From the NCBI RefSeq assembly GCF_002303925.1, contig NZ_MRCS01000046.1, forward strand, positions 1-51,892: a DNA stretch of 51,892 nt. Direction: 5' to 3'. A model generated the notes under the pieces. It was not told the DNA's origin. It did no database searches and saw only the letters and a program-made list of their open reading frames with translations. This stretch comes from Pseudomonas sp. ACN8 (GTDB lineage: Bacteria > Pseudomonadota > Gammaproteobacteria > Pseudomonadales > Pseudomonadaceae). Within the stretch, counting starts at the first letter, position 1, and each line of letters opens with the position of its first letter. A program made the position numbers and the translations under genes. Positions 1 through 9,166 of the stretch are shown here, in pieces.

Positions 1-1
1 G

Positions 2-856
2 GACATGGCTGACTATCTGATGGTTGCCGATATAAATGTACTGGCACTTTCTGAAATTTCTTCCACTAACTCAGTCACCGGAGAAGCCCGAAACCAGCAG
101 CTTGATGAAACTTTCGCCCGGCTCAGTATTAATGGCGCGAGTTGGCAATACCGGCTCTTCGAAAAGCGTCCAGGAGCCCGTGCACCAGATGATCAATGGA
201 CCGGCTTGGCTTGGAACACAGCCAAGGTCCAACTGGTGGGAGAACCCTGGAAAATTGATACGAATATTGACGAAGCGAAAGAAAAAGAAATCGCCAAACA
301 GCTCAGCAAGGAATCCGGAACCATTATCTGGAGCCGCACTCCTTACGCCGTGAAACTGGCTGCCGCGTCCGGGAAGACGGACTTCATCATCGTGCCAGTG
401 CACATGAAGTCAAACTCCGGCGGGACGGCCACTGCCAAGGCGCGGGAATATGAAGCTACCCTCCTCGTACAAGGTCTGAAGAAGCTACGAACTGAGTCGG
501 GCGAGAAAGACATTATCGTCCTGGGTGACTCGAATATGCTGTCGAGCTCGGAGCCAGCAGCTACGGTATTGAAAGACTTTGGTTTTACTGATTGCAACGC
601 CCGTGACATGGGTACGCACATTTCTTTCAATGCGAATGAAAAAGGAGCCCCGTTCGACCGAATATTCGTAATGAAGGACCAGAATGAAACGAAAGAGTCC
701 TGCCCGTCTAACGGGGACGGCAGCGCACCTCTGGACTTCCGTATCGTTCGTCCAGAGGACTGGATACACGGTATGACACCGTCGGAGTTCCGCAAGAAGC
801 TTTCTGATCACATGCTGGTTAGGACAGGATTGTGCATTGGCGCGGATGATGATTGA
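2..856 (+). CDS. Endonuclease/exonuclease/phosphatase-fold protein, 5' end cut off
   Basis: This gene is open to the left edge, so its start lies outside the window. The visible part carries the ordered motifs of the DNase I-like metallophosphoesterase fold: an early LSEI (the metal-binding Glu of the usual LQEV motif), VPVHMKSN with the conserved His, VLGDSN (the GDxN motif) and a C-terminal LSDHMLV (the SDH motif). Such enzymes cleave phosphodiester or phosphomonoester bonds in a metal-dependent way. The first beta strand, with the usual N-I-R/Q metal ligand, must be upstream. No signal peptide can be judged. The substrate (nucleic acid, phospholipid or other) is unknown. It is the leftmost visible cargo gene. 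Confidence 0.75.
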   Translation, partial: DMADYLMVADINVLALSEISSTNSVTGEARNQQLDETFARLSINGASWQYRLFEKRPGARAPDDQWTGLAWNTAKVQLVGEPWKIDTNIDEAKEKEIAKQLSKESGTIIWSRTPYAVKLAAASGKTDFIIVPVHMKSNSGGTATAKAREYEATLLVQGLKKLRTESGEKDIIVLGDSNMLSSSEPAATVLKDFGFTDCNARDMGTHISFNANEKGAPFDRIFVMKDQNETKESCPSNGDGSAPLDFRIVRPEDWIHGMTPSEFRKKLSDHMLVRTGLCIGADDD

Positions 857-1722
857 TTGCGGATCAACGGGATATACCTTCCCATTCGGTCGTTGAATGA
901 TGAACTGGATGGGTTAATGTGACCCACTGCGAGTGTCATGTAGCACGGTCGGCAATGGCCCCCCCTGCCAGAGTTTCTCAACCTGAGAGCCATCACACAT
1001 TTCCTGTGCAACGAAGCTAAATAGGATCGTTTTTTTTTCAATCGCAAATGCGCCGAACTCTCCTTAGTTTGCCCATTTACTGGATGTTTTCGGTTACGTA
1101 ATCGCCCAAGCAGGCAGCAACGTGACTCGAGTCTGAGCCTCACCCTCAATGAATCACTTCATCATCACGCCCCGATACGCTCTAGACGGCCAGAAGGTTA
1201 GACAATCTCTCGCGTTTTCACACAGACTGGAAACAACGTCGCCCTTCCCTAAGGCCAGCAATCGGCCAGAAGTGGACCTATCAGAAAATTGTGGTTGGTG
1301 ACACCACCATCCAGCTCAAGCTCATGACAGCGCCAGAAAGCGCTTGGCCTTTTTCTGGATGCCTATCTGACAAGGATTCCCCTTCACCGTTGGCCGGCGC
1401 TCATTCAGGCGTAAACCTCCGTCAGCCCAGTGGTGATTAGACTTGGGCAGATGGGAAACTGGCCTGCAAATCGCTCATGCCTATTTGTGGTCAAGATTTT
1501 CGCGTGATTCCAATGATTTGCGTCCCAAATCACTTTGCGCTAGTTTGTCCACACGTCGCTACATGGTCGACGGGCTGCCCACCCCTTGAGGCCTCACCGG
1601 CCGCAGCTAACCGGATCGAACCATGATCATCACAGCAATCTCTTGACCTAAGCCTCTTCCGGGCATCGGGGATGGCGGGTGGGCGTCTCCGATGTCGCTC
1701 CTTGGGAGCAACGGAGAAACTT
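857..1722. other. Intergenic stretch without a recognisable gene
   Basis: No convincing coding region appears in these 866 bases. Short open frames here lack a ribosome site and have no recognisable sequence. There is a run of nine T at about 1028-1036. At about 1516-1545 a segment (GATTCCAATGATTTGCGTCC) partly resembles the repeat inside the right end of the element (GATTCCAAAGGTTTTTGTCA), but no transposon-type terminus sits beside it. Confidence 0.4.
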
Positions 1723-3372
1723 ATGGTACCAACTACACGCCGCGAAACCATCAAAGTGCAGGCCAAGCGCCTGCGCAATTTGTTCGTTATCGATCTGACC
1801 ACTGCCAAATACGTTTTAGCGCGCGGCCCCTATGGCTGTGCCGATTGGGCGGATCTGTGTACCCGACTCGATCAGGAGCCCCCTCTTCAAGGTGCGTTGC
1901 AACTGGCCGAATTGCCCCAGTCCCCGAGCGCAACAGCATATCTGGCCAAGCATCTGTGCCCGTTGGCCACCTCGGTCAGCCAATTGATCATCACCAACCG
2001 CAACTTGCCAGAGCTCTGCGAAGCGCTGCGGCAAGTGTTCGCGGTACCGGGCAACCCAGTGGCGCTTACGGATGTGTTGCAGGCCATCACGCCAAGTGAG
2101 TGGCTACCCACCGAGATGGGGCCGGACCCACTGGCAGTGATTCAAAGTCGAGTCTGTGTTAACGGGGCGGATCTACAGCTGTTGGGAACCCGGATTTTCT
2201 GGCCGCGGTTATTTGCCTTTGATGCAGAGATCACCGTCGAACCAGTGACTGCAGAGCCCTTTGGCGACGACCTCAAAATCATGTGGGAGGTCGCTCCGTG
2301 GTATCAAGCGAGCCGAGACTACCTGTTCGAGTATCAACGTGGAGACGACTGGGACGACCTGCCAGATTTCGTGGAACCGCTGATTCCCGAGTGTGCGCGC
2401 ATGCAACAGCATGCTCGGTGGTTTGCCCAGTGTCTGAAAGGGTGGTCGCAGGAACGCCACTACAATGACGAGGGCGAGGAATTCATTCCGTTCCTCTACC
2501 AGGGCCACGCCTACCTGGTGTTCGGCGTGCCCTGCGCTGAGCCGGTGATGCACCCGCCGTTGCGTCGGCAGTACATCCAGTTCCCGGACGAAGACAGTAA
2601 CCGCTATCAAGTTATTCTGCTCGGTGGCCGGTTGCTGCAGATCGAGATGCTGGTCGTGCCCAAACCAGCCCAACATCAAAATTGGGATTACGCCGACTAT
2701 CACCAGGCGCTGTGCAACGGATTGCTGGGCGGCGCGGCGGCCGCCGGCTGGATCAGCGCGCCCGTGCATGGTTGGGGTGACCTGTTATTCATCAGCCCCG
2801 CCTGCCGCTTCACCCTGGAATGCCAATTGCGGGTGGAGATCAAGCCCGAGCCCAATGAAACGCTCCTTACCCTGCAGACCGACAATCCAGACCTTGCCAT
2901 GGAAGTGCTGGAACGGGTGCACAAGGGGGATTTCATTCGCTACGAGCACGCTACGTTCGGTGCGCAGTACGCCATGCGCATTGACTTGCCGGCCGACCAC
3001 GCCCGTGTTGATCTGAGCCTGTCGATGAACTGTATCGAACAGACAATCTTCCACAGTGCCCACCTGATCAGCCGGCGCGTGACCCAAAGCGATGGGGACA
3101 AGCAGACGCTGTACTGCAATATTGAACCAGCCTTACTCAACCTGGTGGAACGCCAGCCGCTGAAGTTGCTGAAGAAAGCCATCCGCGAAGGGCAGATCCT
3201 GCGCGTCCAAGGGCTGTCCGAGCAGCTACAGGCAGCGCCAACCTTGCAGGCCAGGGGACCAGCGTTCGATCCGACCCTCAACGGGGTGGCCAACCCCCTG
3301 GAGGAGTCACTGTTCGATGGTGACGGCGAGTTGAGCTTCCACACGATCCGCTATCAACGCTCTAACTTCTAA
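1723..3372 (+). CDS. Uncharacterised 549-aa cargo protein
   Basis: I do not recognise this protein. The ATG at 1723 is preferred over the in-frame ATG at 1672 because GGAG lies at 1713-1716, six bases upstream. The first about 45 residues are basic and end in ARGPYGCADWADL, which resembles the short N-terminal LAR-x-YGF-x-W-x-x-L motif found on many proteins of mobile elements in Pseudomonas. The rest is acidic, rich in Trp and aromatic residues, without membrane segments or a signal peptide, so it is probably cytoplasmic. No catalytic motif is evident. A perfect hairpin follows the stop codon. It stands alone, between a nuclease-fold gene and a gene remnant. Confidence 0.7.
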   Translation: MVPTTRRETIKVQAKRLRNLFVIDLTTAKYVLARGPYGCADWADLCTRLDQEPPLQGALQLAELPQSPSATAYLAKHLCPLATSVSQLIITNRNLPELCEALRQVFAVPGNPVALTDVLQAITPSEWLPTEMGPDPLAVIQSRVCVNGADLQLLGTRIFWPRLFAFDAEITVEPVTAEPFGDDLKIMWEVAPWYQASRDYLFEYQRGDDWDDLPDFVEPLIPECARMQQHARWFAQCLKGWSQERHYNDEGEEFIPFLYQGHAYLVFGVPCAEPVMHPPLRRQYIQFPDEDSNRYQVILLGGRLLQIEMLVVPKPAQHQNWDYADYHQALCNGLLGGAAAAGWISAPVHGWGDLLFISPACRFTLECQLRVEIKPEPNETLLTLQTDNPDLAMEVLERVHKGDFIRYEHATFGAQYAMRIDLPADHARVDLSLSMNCIEQTIFHSAHLISRRVTQSDGDKQTLYCNIEPALLNLVERQPLKLLKKAIREGQILRVQGLSEQLQAAPTLQARGPAFDPTLNGVANPLEESLFDGDGELSFHTIRYQRSNF

Positions 3373-3379
3373 CCAAGTA

Positions 3380-3411
3380 TCCAGCAACGTGGCCAATGCC
3401 GCGTTGCTGGA
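3380..3411 (+). terminator. Hairpin after the 549-aa gene
   Basis: A perfect 10-bp stem (TCCAGCAACG/CGTTGCTGGA) with a 12-base loop starts 8 bases after the stop codon at 3372. There is no T-run, so it could be a weak terminator or an mRNA-stabilising structure. Confidence 0.4.
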
Positions 3412-4154
3412 CAAGCGAGCCCTTCTGTCCTCCGTCAAACAGGCCTGCTCAACGCGGCCAATCGCCAAACGGCGCGGCGGCCTCGCTGCGCAAAGATGGC
3501 CAGAGAAAGAGCATGCACGCCTCTTGTCCATGCCAGCGCGACGTGAAGTCGCGCTTACCCCGCTGGCGAATCAAACGGCACAGACTTCCGAGGATAAGAT
3601 CATCATCAAAACGAAGAGATAAATAGCACTTATCTAACGCTATCATTCTCGATAGTTTTCCAAGTGAGCGAATAATATCTGCTCTTGGCCGGTCTCAGCC
3701 GGTCGCGATCGGATTGAGTCGACCCGATGAAGGCGCTCGTAACAGAATCTCGCTGGCTGTTCAGTGCAGAGCGTCACTCGGCAGCCCAAAGACCCTGAGC
3801 TGGTAATACGTCACGGCCTGGAATAGCGACTCAGCAAGTAGCGTAATCGCTCCAACGCCATCCGAGGAGCACCGATATCTAGATCTAGCGTTTCATAATA
3901 CCGACGCAGCGCCTCCGAAATACGGCTAGCAGCCAACCATAGCGATTTGATAGACTTGGGAAGTTACCGTGAAAGAATCGACTACATTTCTTGAAGACGT
4001 ATCCAAGCGAGGCGGTTGAGCATAGAAACCATAGGACTAAAGCACTTATTTGAGCGCACTCCTCTATTAATTTCTAATCGGGAGTAGACAATGCTTGGAT
4101 CCTTACGACATACATCCCCCTGCTGCCTGTTTTGAATAGAGCGAGCCATCGCAG
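3412..4154. other. Intergenic stretch with a probable gene remnant
   Basis: No intact gene is seen in 743 bases. Overlapping short frames at 3389-3646 occur on both strands and share no recognisable protein features. The minus strand at about 3761-3963 holds a broken coding fragment, listed separately. The sequence becomes AT-rich towards 4150, ahead of the next gene. Confidence 0.4.
3761..3963 (-). pseudogene. Remnant of an unidentified gene, frameshifted
   Basis: Read on the minus strand, one frame gives a plausible helical stretch (RISEALRRYYETLDLDIGAP, then RMALERLRYLL). After a shift of frame near 3830-3840 a second frame continues with SLFQAVTYYQLRVFGLPSD and stops at 3761. Joined, they look like about 65 C-terminal residues of one protein, interrupted by an indel and lacking an N-terminal part. 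I cannot name the parent gene. It suggests earlier gene turnover in this cargo region. Confidence 0.35.
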
Positions 4155-5822
4155 ATGTTTACCGACGAATTTGAGAAGCTACTTACTTCAGCCCCTGAAC
4201 GAAACATTGAGATCGAGCGAGAAATCGATCGCAAGTATTTTTTATGTAACGACAGAGCTGAAAGCACCAAAGTTTATCTAGATGCACTACATCAACTAAT
4301 TGACGACTGGAACAATATAAGAGACCGCCGCTCAAAGAGCTCCCTTGTAAACTTCATCACTCACAAAAGTTTCCCTTTCAAAGAATCCAACATCTCACAC
4401 CTTACACTTCTAGAAGAGGATTACTTACGAGAGCTGCACAGGCACATAGCCAACATTCAAATGGAGACCAAAAACCTCAAACATTCCAACTCATTCATAT
4501 ACAATCAGATAATTGGCGAAATAGAAAAGCACTTGCTGATTGAAATCTGGAACTCAAAATCCATTGAGGGAAAAATACTAAAACTCCTCGACCGCATGAA
4601 TGACATTGTCTACTACCATTCATCAAGTCCAGATACGGTTGTTATCCACATCACCAACCTCAGTCGCACTATATGCATAGCCAATTACAGCTTCGATGAA
4701 ATACATTTGCCATACCCTGCCACCCTGATACTCAATCACAACGATTTCTCCAAACTGTCAAAGGGGGTTTTAAGACAGGCTAATATTGTCGAGCTAAGCT
4801 ATAAGGTTAATTCCGAGCGCTTTGAATACATTGACACTCGAGATACTTTGGACTGGTGTACGCAGAAAGTCAAAGGGGCCATAAAGAGCCTTGAATCAAC
4901 CAACAACACACAGAATGGATACGAGATCATACAAGATTTAAATGATTGCCTTTCCGCAATAGAGTCAATTAGGTTTGATATTCTAGACATAAGCAGACTC
5001 AGATGGGACAAGCTGCGCCTGGAAGATGTCAAGCGAGTCAGGACCAAACTATCCAATACCGTTAACACCTTAGCGCTCCGCAAGCAAAAAGAAACTTATT
5101 TTGTCGAATCCTATCAGGCAATGATATCGGTGGACAGGGGTTTGCGGCTGATGTTCTACAGAATCACTCAGCGACTGGACCTTGATGGGAATATCTTGTT
5201 CTGCCTCAGCGAACTAAAAAGAAATAATGCACTATATGCGCTATCAGGGAATAAGCCTAAAAGCTTAGACACTACTTTTGGAGAGGAAAATCTTTCAGCA
5301 ATACTCGCAAGCAACTTACAATGTATATATCGAAATCCTCACTCTCGCATCATGGTAAGGTGCGAATCCCGGGTAGGCAATGGCCGATCAGATATTACGA
5401 TAGAGCAAGAAAGAAAGACAATCTCGATCATTGAGTCGAAGCTTATCAAGCAAAAATCCGACATCACCAAGGAAATTACATCAGCTATCAACCAGCTATT
5501 TGATAGGTACAGCGAAAATCAGTACTTAGACTCAGGCAGGTACTTTCAGCTGTATGTAATTATTTTCTGTCACGACAGAAATTTACGCGCTTTGGATGCA
5601 CACATATCATCTGCTATTCGCGAATACTCTGAAAGAAATGGTCTATCCTGGGAAATACTTGAATCTACCGAAAACTTGATCAGATTTTCATATATTGAAC
5701 CTAAGTCGGCTGACATGTTGTCTGACAAAGTTAGGACAATAACGCTTATAATTTGCAACATGGAGGTGGAATGGAAAAATCGCGCAAAGGATCGCACAAA
5801 TCTCAAACCTTATTCATTTTAA
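4155..5822 (+). CDS. PD-(D/E)xK nuclease-domain protein, 555 aa
   Basis: The gene is clearly more AT-rich than its neighbours, a sign of recent transfer. The C-terminal third contains the core of a PD-(D/E)xK nuclease: GRSDITIE with Asp413, then IIESK with Glu427 and Lys429 on the next beta strand. The N-terminal 350 residues are helical and polar with no recognised domain. No membrane segment or signal peptide is seen. Nucleases of this fold in mobile elements often act in phage or plasmid defence, and some other large single-gene systems pair a sensor region with such a domain, but a defence role here is inference. No clear Shine-Dalgarno supports the ATG at 4155. Confidence 0.6.
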   Translation: MFTDEFEKLLTSAPERNIEIEREIDRKYFLCNDRAESTKVYLDALHQLIDDWNNIRDRRSKSSLVNFITHKSFPFKESNISHLTLLEEDYLRELHRHIANIQMETKNLKHSNSFIYNQIIGEIEKHLLIEIWNSKSIEGKILKLLDRMNDIVYYHSSSPDTVVIHITNLSRTICIANYSFDEIHLPYPATLILNHNDFSKLSKGVLRQANIVELSYKVNSERFEYIDTRDTLDWCTQKVKGAIKSLESTNNTQNGYEIIQDLNDCLSAIESIRFDILDISRLRWDKLRLEDVKRVRTKLSNTVNTLALRKQKETYFVESYQAMISVDRGLRLMFYRITQRLDLDGNILFCLSELKRNNALYALSGNKPKSLDTTFGEENLSAILASNLQCIYRNPHSRIMVRCESRVGNGRSDITIEQERKTISIIESKLIKQKSDITKEITSAINQLFDRYSENQYLDSGRYFQLYVIIFCHDRNLRALDAHISSAIREYSERNGLSWEILESTENLIRFSYIEPKSADMLSDKVRTITLIICNMEVEWKNRAKDRTNLKPYSF

Positions 5823-5996
5823 CATGGATCCTTACATAGTTACTTCTCAACGGCAACTTGAGTATTCTGAAAAACCAAGCGTATTAAGCCATCAGCGCGT
5901 GTTCGAGGAGGCGAACGCCAAGAAGAATGAGTCCGGCGATTGACCGTGAAAAAGTGTCACAAGCAGGCACCACACCGGTCATCGTCACTGCCACGC

Positions 5997-6914
5997 TTAC
6001 CGTCGCCATTTTCCGAAAGGTGCGGTGGTGTCGATGTAACGCATCGCTGACTGCACGTCCCGCCAACCGACATAATCCATCAAGTCCTTAGCCCCCCACT
6101 CGTTACGATTGGCCCAGGTCGCAAATCCGCGGCGCAGCGAATGGCCACTGTAACCTTCGCCATCCAGGCCATTGCGGGCAAAGGCCATACGCAGCAGCCG
6201 CGACAGACTGTTCGAATTCAGTCCCTCGGCACTGACATGTCCCCAGCGGTCGATGGCGCGGAACACCGGTCCTTGCTGCAGGCCGCTGGCCGCCAACCAG
6301 GCCTCGTACGCCGCCACCGGACACAGACGCTTCAGCGCCGGCACCATGACGGTCCGCCCTTGATGCGCACGATCGGTTTTGTCACTGACGAGGAAGATTT
6401 CCAGGCTGGCTCCCGTATCAACTTTGATGTGCTCGACGCGTAGCTGGCACAGATCGTCGCTGCGAAAGGCGCGCCAGAAACCGAGCAAGATAAGCGCCTG
6501 GTCGCGGCAGGCGCGCAGTCGCTCTGCGGCCACCGTGGAGTTGGCCTGCGCCTGCAATCCGCCGATGCAGTCCTCAAGCGCTTGCAGTTGCAGCGCCTCG
6601 GCTCGTTTGACCGGTTGGGGATGCTCGGCACGTATGCCGCGCAGCACATCACGCACCCGCGGCGCTTTGGTCGGGTCCACAAAACCATGGCGTTTATGCC
6701 ACTGCGCCAGGGCGGCCAAGTGCGTATACAGGGTAGAGCTGGAGAGCTGCTCCGCATAGGTCGCCAGATAGCGCGCGACACTTTCGCTGGACGCGGGCAA
6801 CAAGCCTTGCCACGTCCCTTCAAAATGTTCAAGCGCACTGAGGTAACGGCGCTGCGTACTCGCCCGTCGCGCCGCCTTCACGTACCGATCCACTGGGGCC
6901 GTCACGCCACCCAC
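5997..6914 (-). CDS. tnpS: Tyrosine recombinase, TnpS-like cointegrate resolvase
   Basis: This is a 302-305 aa tyrosine recombinase. It has an N-terminal SAM-like core-binding domain and a C-terminal catalytic domain with Arg151 (AFRSDD), His258-x-x-Arg261 (GHSLRRGF), a Trp in the second-His position (VGWRD) and the nucleophile Tyr293 (MRYID). The start is either GTG 6914 or GTG 6905; GAGGAGG lies just upstream and fits the second better. It is divergent from a KfrA-like gene with 169 bases between them. That arrangement matches tnpS/tnpT of Tn4651-type Tn3-family transposons, where the pair resolves cointegrates at the intervening rst site. No Tn3-type TnpA gene is in the window, so here it may serve the Tn7-like element instead. 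A plain integrase is the alternative. Confidence 0.75.
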   Translation of the reverse strand: MGGVTAPVDRYVKAARRASTQRRYLSALEHFEGTWQGLLPASSESVARYLATYAEQLSSSTLYTHLAALAQWHKRHGFVDPTKAPRVRDVLRGIRAEHPQPVKRAEALQLQALEDCIGGLQAQANSTVAAERLRACRDQALILLGFWRAFRSDDLCQLRVEHIKVDTGASLEIFLVSDKTDRAHQGRTVMVPALKRLCPVAAYEAWLAASGLQQGPVFRAIDRWGHVSAEGLNSNSLSRLLRMAFARNGLDGEGYSGHSLRRGFATWANRNEWGAKDLMDYVGWRDVQSAMRYIDTTAPFGKWRR

Positions 6915-7083
6915 CCTCCTCGCATACCCCTGATAAGCCGAATATTGCCCAAAACGCCTCTCACGTTTGAGAAATCAGCATTCACGCACGTCAGTTCGTC
7001 ACCTGCCTCCATTCCCCACAGGACATTTGTACGGGTGTACTTCCATACTTCGTAACACGCTACGAAATAGTAGGAGACCGCTC
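6915..7083. other. Candidate resolution site (rst-like) and divergent promoter region
   Basis: This is the intergenic region between the divergent recombinase and KfrA-like genes. It contains a perfect inverted repeat TTCGTA/TACGAA with a 6-base centre at 7049-7066, close to the layout of a tyrosine-recombinase core site (two binding arms around a 6-bp spacer). A second inverted repeat, GTAC-GGGT-GTAC, lies at 7029-7040. In Tn4651 the equivalent region holds the site on which TnpS acts and to which TnpT binds. The palindrome could instead be an operator for the KfrA-like protein, since it ends about 18 bases before the latter's start codon. Confidence 0.5.
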
Positions 7084-8112
7084 ATGGCTCGTGGAGGCAT
7101 CAACAAGGCGCTGGTGCGAATGGCCCGCGAAGCGCTCATCGCCCGCGGCGTTCGTCCCAGTATCGACGCGGTGCGCGTGGAGCTGGGCAATACCGGTTCC
7201 AAGAGCACCATCCTGCGCTACCTGCGCGAGCTCAGCGCCCCCGAGACGTCGACCGTGCCGGTGGCCCTCAACGACGAACTGGCGCACCTCGTGGCAAGTG
7301 TAGCCGAGCGTGTTCAGGAGCAAGCCCGGCAGGCCGTGAGCGAAGACCAGACGCGGGTCGACGACGCGTGGCGGCGACATGCGCAAGCCCAGGCGCAACA
7401 ACGCGAACTGATCGACGCGTTGCAAGAACAAGTGCGCCAGCTGGATAGCCAGTTAGTCGAGTACCGCGCTCGTGAACAGCAACTGCAGATGCGTTCGAAT
7501 GAATTACAGGGGATTTACAATTCTCAGCAGCTGGAGATGAGTGAGTTGCAGCAGGAGCTCAGCAAGCGGGATCTGCTGGTCCAATCGCTCAACGAGCGCT
7601 GCGAACATCTGAAGGCATCACTGGACCACTATCGCGAACAGCAACGTGCACAACGCGAACAGGACCTCGATCGCTACGACCAGCAAACGCAACAACTGCT
7701 CAGGGAACAACGGACCCTGCAAGCGACCCTGCTCCAGAAGCAGGAAGAAATCGCCCAGCTCAATCGTGACAATGAGCGGCTGCTCACCGAGGCCCGGCTG
7801 ACGGCGCGACAAGCGTCGAGCGACGCCCAGGAATTTCGCCAGGCCCAGGCCGCCTGGCAGGAACGGGCTCACACCCACCAAGAGGCGCAGGCGCAGTGGC
7901 AGGCCGAGCAAGTCGACCTGCGCAGCCGATTGCGCGCCGCCCTCCTCAAGCAGCGTGGAGATGCTCATTACATTCGCAACGAGCAGCGGCAAATCACCCA
8001 CCTGCAGCGGCTGCTGGAGTCGCGGCCGCCCCCAGCGCCTGAGCCTGGCGGAGCTCCGTCACCCCAGCCGACAACACCTTCCGTGCGCGCAGAAGCAGTG
8101 CCGAGCCGCTGA
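7084..8112 (+). CDS. tnpT: KfrA-like DNA-binding coiled-coil protein, TnpT-like
   Basis: The 342-aa protein starts at ATG 7084, with AGGAG seven bases upstream. Residues 1-60 match the KfrA N-terminal DNA-binding domain (pattern ARGVRPSIDAVR, then GNTGSKSTI, then YLREL). Residues about 75-320 form a long Gln/Glu/Arg-rich heptad coiled coil, and the end is Pro-rich. Proteins of this type include the plasmid regulator KfrA and, by my recollection, the TnpT accessory factor of Tn4651-type cointegrate resolution. Its divergent position beside a TnpS-like recombinase favours the latter. The likely role is binding the intergenic site, stimulating recombination and perhaps repressing its own transcription. 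It ends 10 bases from the convergent gene at 8123. Confidence 0.72.
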   Translation: MARGGINKALVRMAREALIARGVRPSIDAVRVELGNTGSKSTILRYLRELSAPETSTVPVALNDELAHLVASVAERVQEQARQAVSEDQTRVDDAWRRHAQAQAQQRELIDALQEQVRQLDSQLVEYRAREQQLQMRSNELQGIYNSQQLEMSELQQELSKRDLLVQSLNERCEHLKASLDHYREQQRAQREQDLDRYDQQTQQLLREQRTLQATLLQKQEEIAQLNRDNERLLTEARLTARQASSDAQEFRQAQAAWQERAHTHQEAQAQWQAEQVDLRSRLRAALLKQRGDAHYIRNEQRQITHLQRLLESRPPPAPEPGGAPSPQPTTPSVRAEAVPSR

Positions 8113-8122
8113 TGTTTGCGAG

Positions 8123-9031
8123 TTACACGGCCACGTTGAGCCGCGGATCCAGGTCGCGCATCAAGTGGCGAAGCGGCGCCGGACAGCGCCGTCCACCCCG
8201 ACTGTAGCTGCGTGCCAACTGTTCATTCAGTGGGGTGCCGCCCAGGTGCAGCGACCAGAGCATGGCCAAAGCGCACCGCGTAGGCAGATCCGCTTCCGGC
8301 AGCCAGCCGCGATCCATCAGTTCCTTGCGCGTCAGTTGACTCAGAGCCTGCTGATACTCGAACGCGCCGGCATCGATGGGCCACTTCAACGACGAGGCGT
8401 CGGCGCCCAGCCCCCTGGCTTGCAGCCATTGATCAACCAATGCCCACAGATCAGGAAAACAGCGCTGGTACGTCGGCGACAGCGAGGCGATCGTCAAATA
8501 ATGGCTGAAATGGGCGTGTAACCAACGTTGTTGAGGGTGATGGCCCAACGCGGAACTGTCCAACAAGGCCAGGGGCATCGCCAATTTCGTCCAATCGGGG
8601 ACACCCAGCGCCCCTTTCATCCGCGCATTGGTACGGCACAAGTAACTGGAGCGTTCCAGTGCACGGCAGTTCGGCCTGAGGTGCTTCAGGTAGGTAAAGG
8701 GCGCCTCACTATCGTCGCTGTCCCAACTGAGCACGTCCCACAAGGGGTGGTTGCGGACAACCTCCATCTCGGGATACACCGCGGCCAGACGGTTCAGGCT
8801 ATCTGCATGCAGCTTGATCCCGTGGTCCAGCAACCGCAGCCACTTGGGGTTACCTCGATGCAGTGACTCCGCCCCAGCAGCACTCGGTGCCGCGTACAGA
8901 TGAGGGCGATCCAACTGATCACAGCGCAACGCAAATTCGCTGGGCGAACGAGCCCCCGTCAGTCGGTAGAGTTCAGCGCCGACAAACCGGTTCCGGCAGC
9001 GGCAGATTGATTTAAGGCTAAGTGTCGACAC
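8123..9031 (-). CDS. Uncharacterised 302-aa protein beside the resolution genes
   Basis: I do not recognise this protein. It begins at GTG 9031, with a purine-rich GAGGTGAC just upstream. It is soluble, rich in Leu, Trp, Arg and His, and starts with a Cys/Arg cluster (CRCRNRF). It has no signal peptide, membrane segment or known catalytic motif. Its last codons lie 10 bases from the end of the KfrA-like gene (tail to tail), and its upstream region carries long direct repeats shared with the divergent ORF at 9433. GC content is like the tns genes. Its tight packing between resolution and transposition genes suggests a role in the element, for example regulation, but nothing in the sequence shows it. 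Confidence 0.6.
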   Translation of the reverse strand: MSTLSLKSICRCRNRFVGAELYRLTGARSPSEFALRCDQLDRPHLYAAPSAAGAESLHRGNPKWLRLLDHGIKLHADSLNRLAAVYPEMEVVRNHPLWDVLSWDSDDSEAPFTYLKHLRPNCRALERSSYLCRTNARMKGALGVPDWTKLAMPLALLDSSALGHHPQQRWLHAHFSHYLTIASLSPTYQRCFPDLWALVDQWLQARGLGADASSLKWPIDAGAFEYQQALSQLTRKELMDRGWLPEADLPTRCALAMLWSLHLGGTPLNEQLARSYSRGGRRCPAPLRHLMRDLDPRLNVAV

Positions 9032-9166
9032 TTTGTCACCTCACACCCCCACCAATTACCCCGGTACACAACTATAGAGCGGTATGTAGGACTCGCCAGT
9101 CAGCCCGACATTCTCATAAGGCCATGTGAGGTGGGCAATTCCAGACATCACAAAAAGTGATGCGAA

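Noticed and set aside
1516..1545. Possible left transposon end
   Set aside because: There is partial similarity to the right-end repeat (15 of 20 bases), but only one copy and no TGTC terminus next to it.
5997..6914. Phage or ICE integrase
   Set aside because: No phage or conjugation genes are visible, and the divergent KfrA-like partner fits the tnpS/tnpT pair better. It remains the fallback.
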